Shown here piece by piece: positions 17,580 to 27,150 of a stretch of DNA of 64,000 nt. The notes below the pieces were generated by a model. That model was not told where the DNA came from and did no database searches. It saw nothing but the letters and a program-made list of their open reading frames with translations. Origin of the DNA: CBDBND01 sp965262665. GTDB lineage: Bacteria; Pseudomonadota; Alphaproteobacteria; Rhodospirillales; Rhodospirillaceae. A program made the position numbers and the translations under genes. The stretch covers positions 558,001-622,000 of the forward strand of contig CBDHFR010000003.1 of the NCBI GenBank assembly GCA_965262665.1, given 5' to 3'. The stretch's first letter is position 1; each line of letters starts with the position of its first letter.

Positions 17580-18375
17580 ATGTCGGCGAAGATCCCGTTG
17601 CGAACGGACTATGACGCGGTCCAAGCGCGGGCCTTGGCGCGCAAAGCGACAGATCCCAATCAGGTGCGCCGCCTTCTGGCGATTGCGGCGGTTTATGATG
17701 ACTGAACCGTAGGGATGCGGCGGCGGTTGGCGGCATGGACCGCCAGAGCCTGCGCGACTGGGTGTACCGGTTCAATCAGGCAGGCCCCGAGGGCCTGCAC
17801 GACCACAAATCTCCCGGCGCGGTTCCGCAGCTGACGGCGGTGGAGAGGGTGGCGTTGGCGGAGATCGTCGAGGCGGGGCCGGACCCGGACAGCGACGGCG
17901 TCGTGCGCTGGCGCCGGCTCGACCTCAAGGAGGTTATCCGGGACCGCTTCGGGGTGGAGTATCACGAGCGCTCGGTCTCGCGCCTGCTGCACGATCTCGG
18001 CTTCTCGCACATGAGCGCCCGGGTGCGCCATCCGGGCCAAGATGCGGCAATGCTGGAGACGTTTAAAGAAACTTCCCCCGGGCGCTCGCCGCGGCGGTAG
18101 CCCACCTGCCGCCCGCAACGCCGGTCGAGCTGTGGTGGCAAGACGAGATGCGCCTTGGCCAGAAGAACGGCATCGTCCGGCAGTGGGCGCGCACCGGCAG
18201 ACCTACCTGTCGCACCGCGTCTTCGACAGTTACGAAGACATCGTCGATGCGGCATGCCACGCCTGGAACAAGCTCATCGACAAGCCCTCGAAAATCATGT
18301 CGATTGGTATGCGCAAATGGGCACACGAAGGTCAAATTCAATGACCGTTGGTATTACTCGCTGCCGATCTTTTGA
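17580..18375 (+). pseudogene. Degraded IS630-family transposase, internally deleted
   Basis: The N-terminal helix-turn-helix part reads MSAKIPLRTDYDAVQARALAR, breaks at a stop near 17703, and continues in other frames (QSLRDWVYRFNQAGPEGLHDH; DLGFSHMSARVRHPGQD). WWQDEMRLGQKNGIVRQWAR marks the start of the DDE domain, but the sequence then jumps to the far C-terminus (RVFDSYEDIVDAACHAWNKL), so most of the catalytic core is missing. At least two frame changes and one internal deletion make it inactive. No clear terminal repeats were found. Confidence 0.75.
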
Positions 18376-18397
18376 ATCTTCTCGTTTTCGCCTTTTA

Positions 18398-19444
18398 GAG
18401 CGGTTTGACTGAATTGTGAATCGAAGGGGATTCCCAAGCGTCCCACTCCATGATTCTATATCCCGAGGCGATTTGGGAGTCAGACATGGGGCATTGTTAC
18501 GGGAATGATCTTCGCCGGCGGGTCGTCGAGGCGGTCACTGGGGGTCTGTCTGCACGGGGGCCGCGGCGCGTTTTCGTGTCGCGCCTTCGACGGCGATCCA
18601 CTGGCACCGGCGCTGGCGCGAGACGGGCTCGATCGAGCCTGACCGCCAGGGCCAACCGCCGGGCTCGAAGCTGGATGCGCATGAGGCCTTTATCCTGGCT
18701 CTGGTGGCGCAGACCAAGGCTATGACGCTGGCCGAGATTGGCGAGAAGCTGGCGGCGTCGCACGGGGTTCGGGTGTGCCCGTCGACGGGTCTGGCACTTC
18801 TTCGCCAAGCGCGGGCTGACGCACAAAAAAGACCGGCCATGCAGCGGAGCAGCGGCGCCCGGACGTGCTCGCGCGGCGCCGGCTCTGGTTCGAAGGCCAG
18901 GCAGGGCTCGCTCCGGAACGGCTGATCTTCATCGACCAGACCGGCGCGTCGATGAAGATGGCGCGGCTGCGGGGATGGTCGCGCAAAGGCGAACGGTGCC
19001 GGGCCGCCATACCCCATGGCCATTGGAAGACCACCACGTTGACCGCCGGCTTGCGCCTCTCCGGCCTGGCGGCCCCGATGCTCCTCGACGGGCCGATGCA
19101 TGGGGCTGCCTTCAAGGCCTATGTGGAACAGGTCCTGGTACCCGAACTCGACCCCGGAGACAGCGTCGTCATGGCCAACCTGCCCGCCCACAAGGTCGCT
19201 GGCATCCGCCAGGCCATCGAAGCCGCCGGCGCAACCCTGCTGTATCTGCCGCCCTACAGTCCCGACTGCAACCCGATCGAGATGGCCTTCTCCAAACTCA
19301 AGGCGCTCCTGAGAAAGGCCGCCCCCAGAACCGTCGACGACCTGTGGGACGCCATTGCCGACGCCATCGACGCCTTCACCTCAACCGAATGCGAAAACTA
19401 CTTCGCCGCCGCCGGATATGATCGGGACTAAATTGAATCTGCTC
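18398..19444 (+). mobile_element. IS630-family element, copy 1 (full length)
   Basis: About 1047 bp bounded by imperfect inverted repeats (GAGCGGTTTGACTGAATT... and, reversed, GAGCAGATTCAATTTAGTC) with TA on both sides (18396-18397 and 19445-19446), the TA target duplication of the family. It is the longest of three related copies in the window (others at 24789-25313 and 41079-41338). It lies in the 3' end of the GNAT gene on the opposite strand. Confidence 0.88.
18486..19431 (+). pseudogene. IS630 transposase with frameshifts (copy 1)
   Basis: Starts MGHCYGNDLRRRVVEAVTG. Compared with copy 2, a G-run near 18552 has five instead of six G residues and shifts the frame; further shifts occur near 18786 and 18823. 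The last two thirds (18865-19431) are open and carry the DDE core: LIFIDQTGASMKMARLRGW, VVMANLPAHKVAG and YSPDCNPIEMAFSKLK. IS630 elements sometimes use frameshifting, but at least three changes point to decay. Confidence 0.8.
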
Positions 19445-19996
19445 TAGCACCGCATAGATGACGCTCGACCAGTAGCGGTCGCCGGACCGGTAGTGTTCGC
19501 GCAACAGGCCTTCGCGGGCCATGCCGAGTTTTTGCATCACCCGAATGGACGCTTTGTTTTCGGGCGCACATTGGGCCGATATGCGATGGAGGCGGAATGT
19601 CTTGAATCCGGCCTCGACCATGGTGCGGGTGATTTCTGTGGCAAACCCCCTTTTCCAGAGGGCTGGTGATACACCAAAACCGATTTCCCCTTGGCCATGT
19701 CCGGGTGGGATCAATTTCAAAACCGCTTCACCGATGACATCACCGTTTTTCGCGTCCGTTGCCGCTAGGTAGTAGTTCACCCGTGGTGCAATGGTCTGCT
19801 CACGCACAGCCCATTGGAACAAAGCTTTGACCCGGTCTTCCGATGGCGGTTCGCCGGCCTGAAATTTCCAGAACGCCTTGTCTTTGACATAGGCGTAAAC
19901 CGTAGGCCAATCCTCTTCGGTGTATTCCCGAATGGTCAGCCGGCGGGTTTTTATGGGCAAAGAGAGGGCTGGAACTGTCCCGGATGTTTGAGTCAT
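19376..19996 (-). CDS. GNAT-family N-acetyltransferase with IS-encoded tail
   Basis: RimJ/RimL-type acetyltransferase using acetyl-CoA: RRLTIREYTEEDW at the start, the acetyl-CoA loop region GEIGFGVSPALWKRGFATE, and ENKASIRVMQKLGMAREG. ATG 19996 is preferred over 20044, which adds a non-family leader. The reading frame enters the IS630 element after SSVIYAVL, so the last native residues are replaced by about 22 IS-coded residues (EQIQFSPDHIRRR...). The enzyme core is complete and could still work. Substrate unknown, possibly a ribosomal protein or antibiotic. Confidence 0.8.
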   Translation of the reverse strand: MTQTSGTVPALSLPIKTRRLTIREYTEEDWPTVYAYVKDKAFWKFQAGEPPSEDRVKALFQWAVREQTIAPRVNYYLAATDAKNGDVIGEAVLKLIPPGHGQGEIGFGVSPALWKRGFATEITRTMVEAGFKTFRLHRISAQCAPENKASIRVMQKLGMAREGLLREHYRSGDRYWSSVIYAVLEQIQFSPDHIRRRRSSFRIRLR

Positions 19997-20057
19997 GTCA
20001 GCAGAGTATGGCGCACTTTTACGGAGAGCAAGACAGCCGGACAATCATGTCTAAGGT

Positions 20058-20600
20058 TTAGCGTGTGAGGTGACGGGAGATAAAAGCATCGATGGCTTCG
20101 GGATCGAGTCCCTTCTCTTCCAATTCAGAGCGAATGGCCGTTAGGTCCACATTGGCGTAGTTGTGGATGCTCACCGGATCTACAGTTGCTCCAAGATCCG
20201 TAATGCGGAAATCGAAATCAAAAACATCGCTCTTGAAGACGTCGTATTGAAGGACCTGATCGATTTCATTGCCGGGCGTAAAGGTCAAAATGAGAGGTTT
20301 GTGGGTGTAGAGCTCATCGGGCGTCACTGTACTGCTGGCCGCAAGAATCAGTTCATCGCCGATCTGACACGTCCGCGCCGCCGCGCCGTTGAGAACGCAG
20401 CAACGGGACCCCGGTGCGCCGTAAATGATGTAGGTGGTCAGGCGGGTGCCTGAATTTTTGTTCCACACATCGACGAATTCAGTGGGATACAGTCCAGCTT
20501 CTGCACAGTGTTCAGGGTCCAGCGTAATGGAACCGTGATAGTGCAAGTCGGCGCCGGTGACCCGAAGGCCGTGGAACTTGGCCCGCAAAACTCTGATCAC
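20058..20600 (-). CDS. panD: Aspartate 1-decarboxylase, C-terminally extended
   Basis: Makes beta-alanine for pantothenate synthesis; the proenzyme cleaves itself to form a pyruvoyl group. The start is GTG 20600 (MIRVLRAKFHGLRVTGADL). The cleavage site is Gly23-Ser24 in HYHGSITLD, and YIIYGAPGSRCCVLNGAAAR matches the core. The protein is 180 residues, against about 126 in E. coli: some 55 extra residues follow LQYDVF and end in an acidic helix-like segment (AIRSELEEKGLDPEAIDAF). A transposase fragment sits just upstream, so the native promoter may be altered. Confidence 0.88.
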   Translation of the reverse strand: MIRVLRAKFHGLRVTGADLHYHGSITLDPEHCAEAGLYPTEFVDVWNKNSGTRLTTYIIYGAPGSRCCVLNGAAARTCQIGDELILAASSTVTPDELYTHKPLILTFTPGNEIDQVLQYDVFKSDVFDFDFRITDLGATVDPVSIHNYANVDLTAIRSELEEKGLDPEAIDAFISRHLTR

Positions 20601-20673
20601 AGCGGCGTCCTTTTTCGGGTCTGAAAACGGGGCGCACCATAAACCTTTTGCCGCCCAGAACAAGCGGGCTTCG

Positions 20674-20958
20674 CACGTTGAGCGCCAGAACCTAACCATG
20701 CGTATGGGAATGCGCCGCTTTACCCGGCTAACCAACGGATTCAGCAAAAAGCTAGAAAACCACCTGCTTATGCTGAGTCTGTATTTTGTGCACTACAATT
20801 TTGTACGCATCCACAAGACACTGAAATGCACCCCGGCAATGGCTGCTGGCGTATCCGATACACTGCATGACATGGAATGGATTGTTAGTTTAATCGACGC
20901 TCGGGCGCAAAAGCCCATTCGCCCTAAGACCTATCACAAAAAGCAAATTGCAAACTGA
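20674..20958 (+). pseudogene. Transposase C-terminal fragment (IS1-like annotation)
   Basis: The segment HVERQNLTMRMGMRRFTRL...ENHLLMLSLYFVHYNFVRIHKTL...TPAMAAGV is the C-terminal end of a DDE-type transposase often annotated as IS1 family in alphaproteobacteria. The open frame extends back to 20557 only by reading antisense to panD. The catalytic N-terminal part and terminal repeats are absent, so it is a remnant. Confidence 0.75.
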
Positions 20959-21039
20959 GACACTACCTCGCCGTCTCTCAAGAGGACAGGACTTGCCGGT
21001 CTGTGACCACGGCCGTACAGTGGGGCAGGGGAACAATAT

Positions 21040-21512
21040 ATGAACACACAACTGGCACAGACCCGGTCAGGGCCCCTACGCTACACCGACCCGGCGGCCA
21101 TTACCGCCGGCGTAACCCGGGGGGTGTGCCGTTGGCTGGGCGATCTCGGCTACGCCGCCCTGACGGAATTTAAACTGGGGAACGGCCGCCGCGCCGATGT
21201 GGCCGGCCTGTCACCGGACGGCCGTATTGTCATGATTGAAGTCAAGAGTACGGTTCAGGATTTTCGCGCCGATGATAAATGGCTGGACTATGTGCCCTAT
21301 TGCGATGGGTTTCCTTTGCCGTACCCGGCCATTTTCCACTCAAAATTCTACCTGAGACCTGTGGCATTCTGGTCGCCGACCATCACGGGGCAACGGTTAT
21401 TCGGCCAGCCATAATGCACCGGCTGCATCCAGGACGGCGTAAGGCTTTGACGCTGCGGTTTGCCCACACGGCAGGCCAGCGCCTAACGACGATGACGGAC
21501 CCGCGCCTCTAA
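21040..21512 (+). pseudogene. mmcB: MmcB-family DNA repair protein, frameshifted
   Basis: The N-terminal two thirds (RYTDPAAITAGVTRGVCRWLGDLGY, then GRRADVAGLSPDGRIVMIEVKSTVQDFRADDKW) are the MmcB/COG5321 nuclease-like fold, with the PD-(D/E)xK-type residues D and ExK. Around 21308 the frame changes: the expected end (FAVPGHFPLKILPETCGILVADHHG...ALTLRFAHTAGQRL) continues in the next frame to 21512. One extra T in the TTT run would restore it. The start ATG 21040 has AGGGG upstream. Real mutation or sequencing error cannot be told apart. Confidence 0.8.
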
Positions 21513-21545
21513 TACCGTTTATGCGTCAGTAATACCGATCGACTA

Positions 21546-21950
21546 TCAGCCGCAGCGCAGATTGACAATACGATTGTCGCTGTCGAGATCCACGTTCAGC
21601 CGCTGCGGGACAAAATCCATGGTGGCGGATGCGCCCGGCGGCAATATGCGATACGGCGGTGTGAGGCTTTCTTCGCGCAGGTATTGTCCCCTGGAAGGCA
21701 AGCAACCGGCGGTGGGCACGAACGTCATGCCAAGCGCGGGAACAAGAACATGACCACGGCAGTGGACCAGCGTCTCGGGGCGGATCGGTCCGCTCATGGG
21801 TGACCCTTGCGGCATGCTGGGTGTCATGGGCGTGCTGACACGTGGACCGGCGCTGCTGCTGGACGGTTGAAAATCGGGGAAAAATTCTCCTATCGCACCA
21901 CAGGCGGACAAAAGAACGGCACATGTCAAAAGACTGAATAGCGATCTCAT
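21546..21950 (-). CDS. Lipoprotein with I78 peptidase-inhibitor-like domain
   Basis: 134 residues. The signal peptide MRSLFSLLTCAVLLSACGA ends in lipobox LSAC, so it should be lipidated and anchored in the envelope. The C-terminal end (YRILPPGASATMDFVPQRLNV and RIVNLRCG) matches the inhibitor I78 / elastase-inhibitor AFLEI-Flags pattern, including the terminal cysteine. A Ser/Pro-rich linker separates anchor and domain. It lies 4 bases downstream of hldE on the same strand. The I78 assignment rests on the C-terminal pattern alone. Confidence 0.7.
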   Translation of the reverse strand: MRSLFSLLTCAVLLSACGAIGEFFPDFQPSSSSAGPRVSTPMTPSMPQGSPMSGPIRPETLVHCRGHVLVPALGMTFVPTAGCLPSRGQYLREESLTPPYRILPPGASATMDFVPQRLNVDLDSDNRIVNLRCG

Positions 21951-21954
21951 AGAA

Positions 21955-23427
21955 CTAACCCTTCTTTGCAGCATCAATTGTGGCGGTGGTTGAGAAAGCA
22001 TCAACCAAGTCCGCTAGAATAACACGGCCACCATTCGCTTCCACGATATCGGCACCGACAACGTCGTCTTTTGCATAATCTGCTCCTTTAACCAAGACAT
22101 TGGGCCGAATCGCTTCAATCAGAGCGTGGGGGGTGTCGTCGTCGAACACAACGACCAGATCGACACCCTCCATGGACGCCATGACGGCGGCGCGGGCGGC
22201 TTCGGTCTGCACCGGCCGGTTGGGTCCTTTAAGGCGGGTCACTGACGCATCAGAATTGAGGCCGACAATCAACTTGTCACAAGCCGCTTTCGCCTGAGCC
22301 AGCAAGGACACATGACCGGGGTGCAGCAGGTCGAAACACCCGTTGGTGAATCCGACAATGAGTTTGTCGGAGCGCCACAATGTTGAGCGTGCCGACGCGG
22401 TTGCCTCGTCGACCACTTTGGATTCTGCTGCGGAAAGATCCCGGTGCAACAGACCGGCTGCTAGCTCGCGGGCTGTGACCACGGTCGTGCCACGGCGCAT
22501 GACCACGAGCCCAGCCGCCGTATTGGCCATCAGGGCGCTCTCAACCAAGGAGGATCCAGCAGCGAGGGCCGTACCGAGCACGGCGACAACCGTGTCCCCT
22601 GCGCCAGTGACGTCAGCGACTTCGCGGCTTTCTGCACGCAAGTGTAAAACCGTTCCGTTTTTTTCAATCAAGGACATGCCATCCGCTGATCGGGTGACGA
22701 GCACCGCTCCGGTATCGATAGAGTCCATCAGGCTCTTGGCCGCGGCAACCAGATCATCTTCCGACTCTATGGATTGACCGGTTACCTGCGCGAGTTCGGC
22801 CCGGTTGGGGGTGATCACCGTCGCGCCGGAATAATGCTCATAGTCGTTACCTTTGGGATCGACAACCACGGGGGTGCCGGAGTCGCGCACCAATGAGATA
22901 ATCATTTGTGCAAACGATGGGGTGACCACTCCTTTGCCGTAATCCGACAAGAGAACCACAGCCGCTTTTTCGATTTCATGGACCAGAGATTTTTTGAGGT
23001 CCGCTTCATCATCAGGAGCAATGGGTTTGAGCGTTTCCCGATCTGCCCGGAGCAAATGATGACCGTCGGTGGAAAAAAACCGGTTCTTAATGGTGGTTTC
23101 CCGGTCCGCGGTAACACGAACAAAGGGTTCGATAGCGTCCCATTGATTTAGCAGATGGGACACTTCCTCACCGGCCCGGTCCGTCCCGATCACGGAAAAG
23201 AAAGCAACAGTCGCACCAAGTGACGACACGTTGCACGCGACATTGCCCGAGCCGCCTAATTGAGAAAATTCCTTGGTGACTCGCACCACCGGAACCGGAG
23301 CCTCTGGTGAAATGCGATGGACGTCACCATAGATAAACCGATCCACCATGACGTCACCGACACAGACAACACGGCGCCCTTGAAAACGCCCGATGTGGTG
23401 AGACAGCTCTGCGGTGTCATGGGTCAT
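21955..23427 (-). CDS. hldE: Bifunctional heptose-7-P kinase / heptose-1-P adenylyltransferase
   Basis: Two steps of ADP-heptose synthesis for the LPS inner core. 490 residues from ATG 23427 (MTHDTAELSHHIG). The N-terminal domain is a ribokinase-type kinase (VCVGDVMVDRFIYGDV, LGGSGNVACNV, and ADVTGAGDTVVAVLG with the catalytic Asp). The C-terminal domain is a nucleotidyltransferase with VGFTNGCFDLLHPGHVSLL. Both are complete. It follows the epimerase gene by 19 bases on the same strand, suggesting a shared cell-surface carbohydrate operon. Confidence 0.95.
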   Translation of the reverse strand: MTHDTAELSHHIGRFQGRRVVCVGDVMVDRFIYGDVHRISPEAPVPVVRVTKEFSQLGGSGNVACNVSSLGATVAFFSVIGTDRAGEEVSHLLNQWDAIEPFVRVTADRETTIKNRFFSTDGHHLLRADRETLKPIAPDDEADLKKSLVHEIEKAAVVLLSDYGKGVVTPSFAQMIISLVRDSGTPVVVDPKGNDYEHYSGATVITPNRAELAQVTGQSIESEDDLVAAAKSLMDSIDTGAVLVTRSADGMSLIEKNGTVLHLRAESREVADVTGAGDTVVAVLGTALAAGSSLVESALMANTAAGLVVMRRGTTVVTARELAAGLLHRDLSAAESKVVDEATASARSTLWRSDKLIVGFTNGCFDLLHPGHVSLLAQAKAACDKLIVGLNSDASVTRLKGPNRPVQTEAARAAVMASMEGVDLVVVFDDDTPHALIEAIRPNVLVKGADYAKDDVVGADIVEANGGRVILADLVDAFSTTATIDAAKKG

Positions 23428-23446
23428 GATAGATCTCGACACACCA

Positions 23447-24382
23447 TCACATGAGAAGGGCCTTAAAAAACTGAACCGTCTTTTCCAAACCGTCCTCAAG
23501 CGGAACGGTCGGCTGCCAGGTAAGATTTTGATTGGCTAATGTGATGTCCGGTCGACGGCACACTGGATCGTCTTGCGGTAGTGGGCGGTGCACGATTTTG
23601 GACGACGATTGCGTTAAGCGAATGATCTGTTCAGCCAGTTCAAGGATGGTCGTCTCGTCAGGATTCCCGAGGTTGACGGGGCCGGTAAAGGACTCGGGTG
23701 ACCCCATAAGTTTGATGAGTCCGTCGATCAGGTCATCCACATAACAGAACGATCGAGTCTGGCTGCCGTCGCCATAAATTGTGATGTCTTCGCCTTGCAG
23801 CGCTTGAACGATGAAGTTCGAGACAACCCGGCCGTCGTTTGGGAGCATGCGCGGACCGTAAGTATTAAAAATACGGGCGACTTTGATGCCGAGTCCGTGC
23901 TGCCGGTGATAGTCGAAGAACAGGGTCTCGGCACAGCGCTTGCCTTCATCGTAGCAGGCGCGAGGACCGGTCGGATTGACATTGCCGTTGTACGTTTCCA
24001 CCTGCGGGTGACAATCCGGGTCGCCGTAGACTTCGCTGGTCGACGCCTGCAGGATCTTGGCCTTGGTCCGTTTGGCGAGGCCCAACATGTTGATGGCGCC
24101 GTGCACGCTCGTCTTGGTGGTTTGGACAGGGTCGAATTGGTAGTGCACCGGCGAGGCCGGACAAGCCAAATTGTAGATTTCGTCGGTCTCCACATAGAGC
24201 GGAAAGGTGACATCGTGGCGCATGAGCTCGAAACCCGGGCCTTCACCCAGATGAGCGACATTGTGCCGGCGTCCGGTGAAATAGTTATCCACACAGAGAA
24301 TCTCGTGATTCTCGGACATGAGCCGCTCACACAGGTGCGAGCCTATAAAACCGGCACCGCCGGTCACCAATATGCGCTTCAC
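23447..24382 (-). CDS. UDP-glucuronate decarboxylase-like NAD-dependent epimerase
   Basis: Short-chain dehydrogenase of the Uxs type, converting UDP-glucuronate to UDP-xylose with bound NAD. 311 residues from GTG 24382 (KRILVTGGAGFIGSHLCERL carries the GxxGxxG site). Catalytic Thr/Ser with Tyr-x3-Lys is seen as ASTSEVYGDP and ACYDEGKRCAE, and VARIFNTYGPRM and RSFCYVDDLIDGL are typical. A signal-free cytosolic enzyme. It precedes hldE, so both probably feed surface polysaccharide or LPS. GDP-sugar or UDP-galacturonate relatives cannot be excluded. Confidence 0.88.
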   Translation of the reverse strand: MKRILVTGGAGFIGSHLCERLMSENHEILCVDNYFTGRRHNVAHLGEGPGFELMRHDVTFPLYVETDEIYNLACPASPVHYQFDPVQTTKTSVHGAINMLGLAKRTKAKILQASTSEVYGDPDCHPQVETYNGNVNPTGPRACYDEGKRCAETLFFDYHRQHGLGIKVARIFNTYGPRMLPNDGRVVSNFIVQALQGEDITIYGDGSQTRSFCYVDDLIDGLIKLMGSPESFTGPVNLGNPDETTILELAEQIIRLTQSSSKIVHRPLPQDDPVCRRPDITLANQNLTWQPTVPLEDGLEKTVQFFKALLM

Positions 24383-24572
24383 GCGGAGTCCCCTCTCCCA
24401 AGTGGCGGTCGCCGCCACTAGAATTTCAACCGAACGTATTCCTTAACCTTTTCCAAATGGTTACCATAGTACTGCCCCATCAGACGAGAGGGGTCACGGT
24501 GTGGTCCACTCTCCACCGTCTCAGGGGACAAACGTAAGGAGAGACGGCGGCTGTCACGTCGGATGCGAGTAT

Positions 24573-25719
24573 ATGCAGCAAAACACCGCGTATCAGGAAA
24601 ATCTGCTGTGTGACACCATCGACCGGATGCGTCGGAATCCAGAGGGCCGCAAGGTCGTCCATATCAAGCTTTCGAAATTGTTGCCTGTCAATCGAACTGA
24701 AGTGAAGATAAAAATTGTCTCCCGCATGTTCGGTAATCTTGAAGGCGGCATGCATGTGCAGATATTTCCTCTGGTCAACCAAGACCTAGAGCAGATTCAA
24801 TTTAGTCCCGATCATATCCGGCGGCGGCGAAGTAGTTTTCGCATTCGGTTGAGGTGAAGGCGTCGATGGCGTCGGCAATGGCGTCCCACAGGTCGTCGAC
24901 GGTTCTGGCGGCGGCCTTTCTCAGGAGCGCCTTGAGTTTGGAGAAGGCCATCTCGATCGGGTTGCAGTCGGGACTGTAGGGCGGCAGATACAGCAGGGTT
25001 GCGCCGGCGGCTTCGATGGCCTGGCGGATGCCAGCGACCTTATGGGCGGGCAGGTTGGCCCTGGCGGTCGGGCTCGATCGATCCCGTCTCGCGCCAGCGC
25101 CGGTGCCAGTGGATCGCCGTCGAAGGCGCGACACGAAAACGCGCCGCGGCCCCCCGTGCAGACAGACCCCCAGTGACCGCCTCGACGACCCGCCGGCGAA
25201 GATCATTCCCGTAACAATGCCCCATGTCTGACTCCCAAATAGCCTCGGGATATAGAATCATGGAGTGGGACGCTTGGGAATCCCCTTCGATTCACAATTC
25301 AGTCAAACCGCTCTAGCCATGACAGTCAATGCAGGCGCGCAGCGTGATGTAAACGCCATCTGCAATCGCATACGCGCTTTGTTCAATGACGATCCAATCA
25401 CGTTCTCAGAAGACGGTTCGGGAGAAGATCAGTTCGTGACCTGGTTCGATCTTGAAGTGGATTCAGCCATGGCCATGAACCTTGCGTAAACCCTGCGCAC
25501 CGAGGCGACAAAGATTTTAGGCCAACCACCGCCGCCGAAACCGCCGCCGGTGATGACGCCTGCTCAGCTGGATAACATTCAGAAACAATTGGTGGCCACC
25601 AACATCATTCCATTCGTGAAAGATCAGGTAGCCATGCGCGTCAATCCGGGAACCACGGATGCGTCAATCGAGTTCTATGAGTTCTTTATTTCCGTTGGTG
25701 ACTTGCAGCGCACCCATTA
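24573..25719 (+). pseudogene. Degenerate EAL-associated protein, copy A, split by IS630
   Basis: Begins MQQNTAYQENLLCDTIDRM and contains the segment RKVVHIKLSKLLPVNR also seen in copy B (VVRVHLSRLQPENR). The frame is interrupted after LVNQDL by the IS at 24789-25313 and resumes with TVNAGAQRDVNAICNRIRAL...FVTWFDLEVD. An in-frame TAA at about 25486 then splits it before TLRTEATKILGQPPPPKPPP. The remaining part ends at IEFYEFFISVGDLQRTH (TAG 25717). It lacks the C-terminal EAL-like domain of copy B. No function is proposed beyond the family link. Confidence 0.7.
24789..25313 (-). mobile_element. IS630-family element, copy 2 (internally deleted)
   Basis: 525 bp, both ends intact and TA flanks at 24787-24788 and 25314-25315. 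The middle is missing: the transposase start (MGHCYGNDLRRRVV...RQGQ) is joined directly to its last third (ANLPAHKVAGIRQAIEAAG). In copy 1 the two joined points both carry GGCCAACC, so the deletion removed one repeat and everything between. The end repeats suggest it could be moved by a transposase acting in trans. Confidence 0.88.
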
Positions 25720-26934
25720 GGTGACAGCCATGAATCCAAGCTGTTAGAGGACCTGCGAGGCCTGGAACCCAGTGCGCGCAATCGGGGGGTTGTCCGGGTC
25801 CACTTGTCCCGCCTGCAACCCGAAAACCGCGAACAAGATGACCTGCTCAGTGCTGAGACGTCTTTTGACGAGTTCACGCGAACCCGCAACGCATGGTTAT
25901 ACCGCCTCCGCAACACCGATCTTATGGTGGTGTACGAGAACGCTGAGACCAAGGGCATTGTGAGGAGGCCATTGTTAAACTGCTTAAGCTGTGGAGCGGC
26001 GATGCGTTGATGAAACGGTTCAAGACAGACCCGCGTAAAAACAGGTTGGCCAGCTGGTTTGATATGGCTGCCGATTACGACAAGCTTATCGCTTTTGCTG
26101 AACGCCAGGCGGCAGCGCGGGGATCGGTTCGCAAGAAAAGGTCTCTACAGGAATTAATCAATGAGAAGGAATCTCTGCGGCAAAAATCAGAACGGGGTCA
26201 TCCCTTGACACCGGCAGAACTCTCTCGCATCGAAGAAGCATTGTCGCGCGTGGGCCTATCCAGCCACACTCGTCGGCAGCCCATCTGCGCCTTTGTTGAA
26301 GATGATCAGCCGGAAGTGGTGTTCACGGAACTTTTTGTCTCCATCGGAGATCTGCGTGAAACATTGATGCCCAACACGGACATGACAGCCAATCCATGGC
26401 TGTTTCAGCGTTTGACACAAACCCTCGACCGCCGTGTTTAGCGCAACTGAGCCGACGGGATGACCGAACGTTGATGCGCGAAGGGTTCAGCATCAATCTC
26501 AACGTGGGAACCATATTGTCAGAAGAATTTTTGACCTTCGACAGCGATATCAACCCGACCACCCATGAAACCGTTCTTGAGCTCAGGATTGAGGACGTTT
26601 TTCCGATCCCAAAGGTTTTGCCTTCGCTCGGGACTTTCTATACGAACGCGGTTACCGCATTTGCATTGACGGACTGAACCTGGGCAATTTCCCTTATGCC
26701 GATCCCAACCGCATGGGCGTGACCTACGGCAAGCTGGGCTGGTCGAGCGAACTGTCCGGCATGATAGGCACTGAGCGCAGCGAAGAACTCAAGGCCATAA
26801 TCATGATGCGCAAACGCGGCCGGACCATACTGGCCCGGTGCGATTCCGATGCCGCCATCAAAGTTGGCCGGCAACTGGGCATCACCCTTTTCCAAGGCCG
26901 TTATATTGATAGTTTGGTTCGGGAACGATATTGA
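25720..26934 (+). pseudogene. Degenerate EAL-domain protein, copy B, three frameshifts
   Basis: Reading across frames gives one protein: GDSHESKLLEDLRGLEPSAR, VVRVHLSRLQPENREQDD, ALMKRFKTDPRKNRLASWFDM, EVVFTELFVSIGDLRETLMP, then SINLNVGTILSEEFLTFD and RGYRICIDGLNLGNFPYAD, ending QGRYIDSLVRERY. The last part is EAL-like but lacks the catalytic EAL/DDFGTG set. Frame is lost at about 25956 (a G), 26434 (a T) and 26602 (a T), each restorable by one base in a run. It directly follows copy A, of which it is a paralogue. Confidence 0.7.
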
Positions 26935-27150
26935 CGGATGAGGCAGTGGACAAACGGAACATTGCTCCGCATGGCTTATTCAGGCTAAATAGAAAAAAGC
27001 GCGGTCAACCAGTGAATTGGGTTTCACAGGACCGCAGCCACAAAATCGACTCAAAAGGGACCGACACTGCCGCCTGACATTGGTCAGGGGCGATGTAGCG
27101 ATTCGGCCAATTGGAGAATCGGGTTCGTGGTAAGACTTGAGAGGCAAGGA
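26935..27150. other. Intergenic region before the SYLF gene
   Basis: About 216 bases with no gene or RNA recognised. It contains GAGAGG/CAAGGA sequences just before the SYLF start at 27151. Confidence 0.4.

Noticed and set aside
18486..18925. Programmed translational frameshift in IS630 copy 1
   Set aside because: At least three separate shifts are required and copy 2 has the G-run in frame, which fits decay better.
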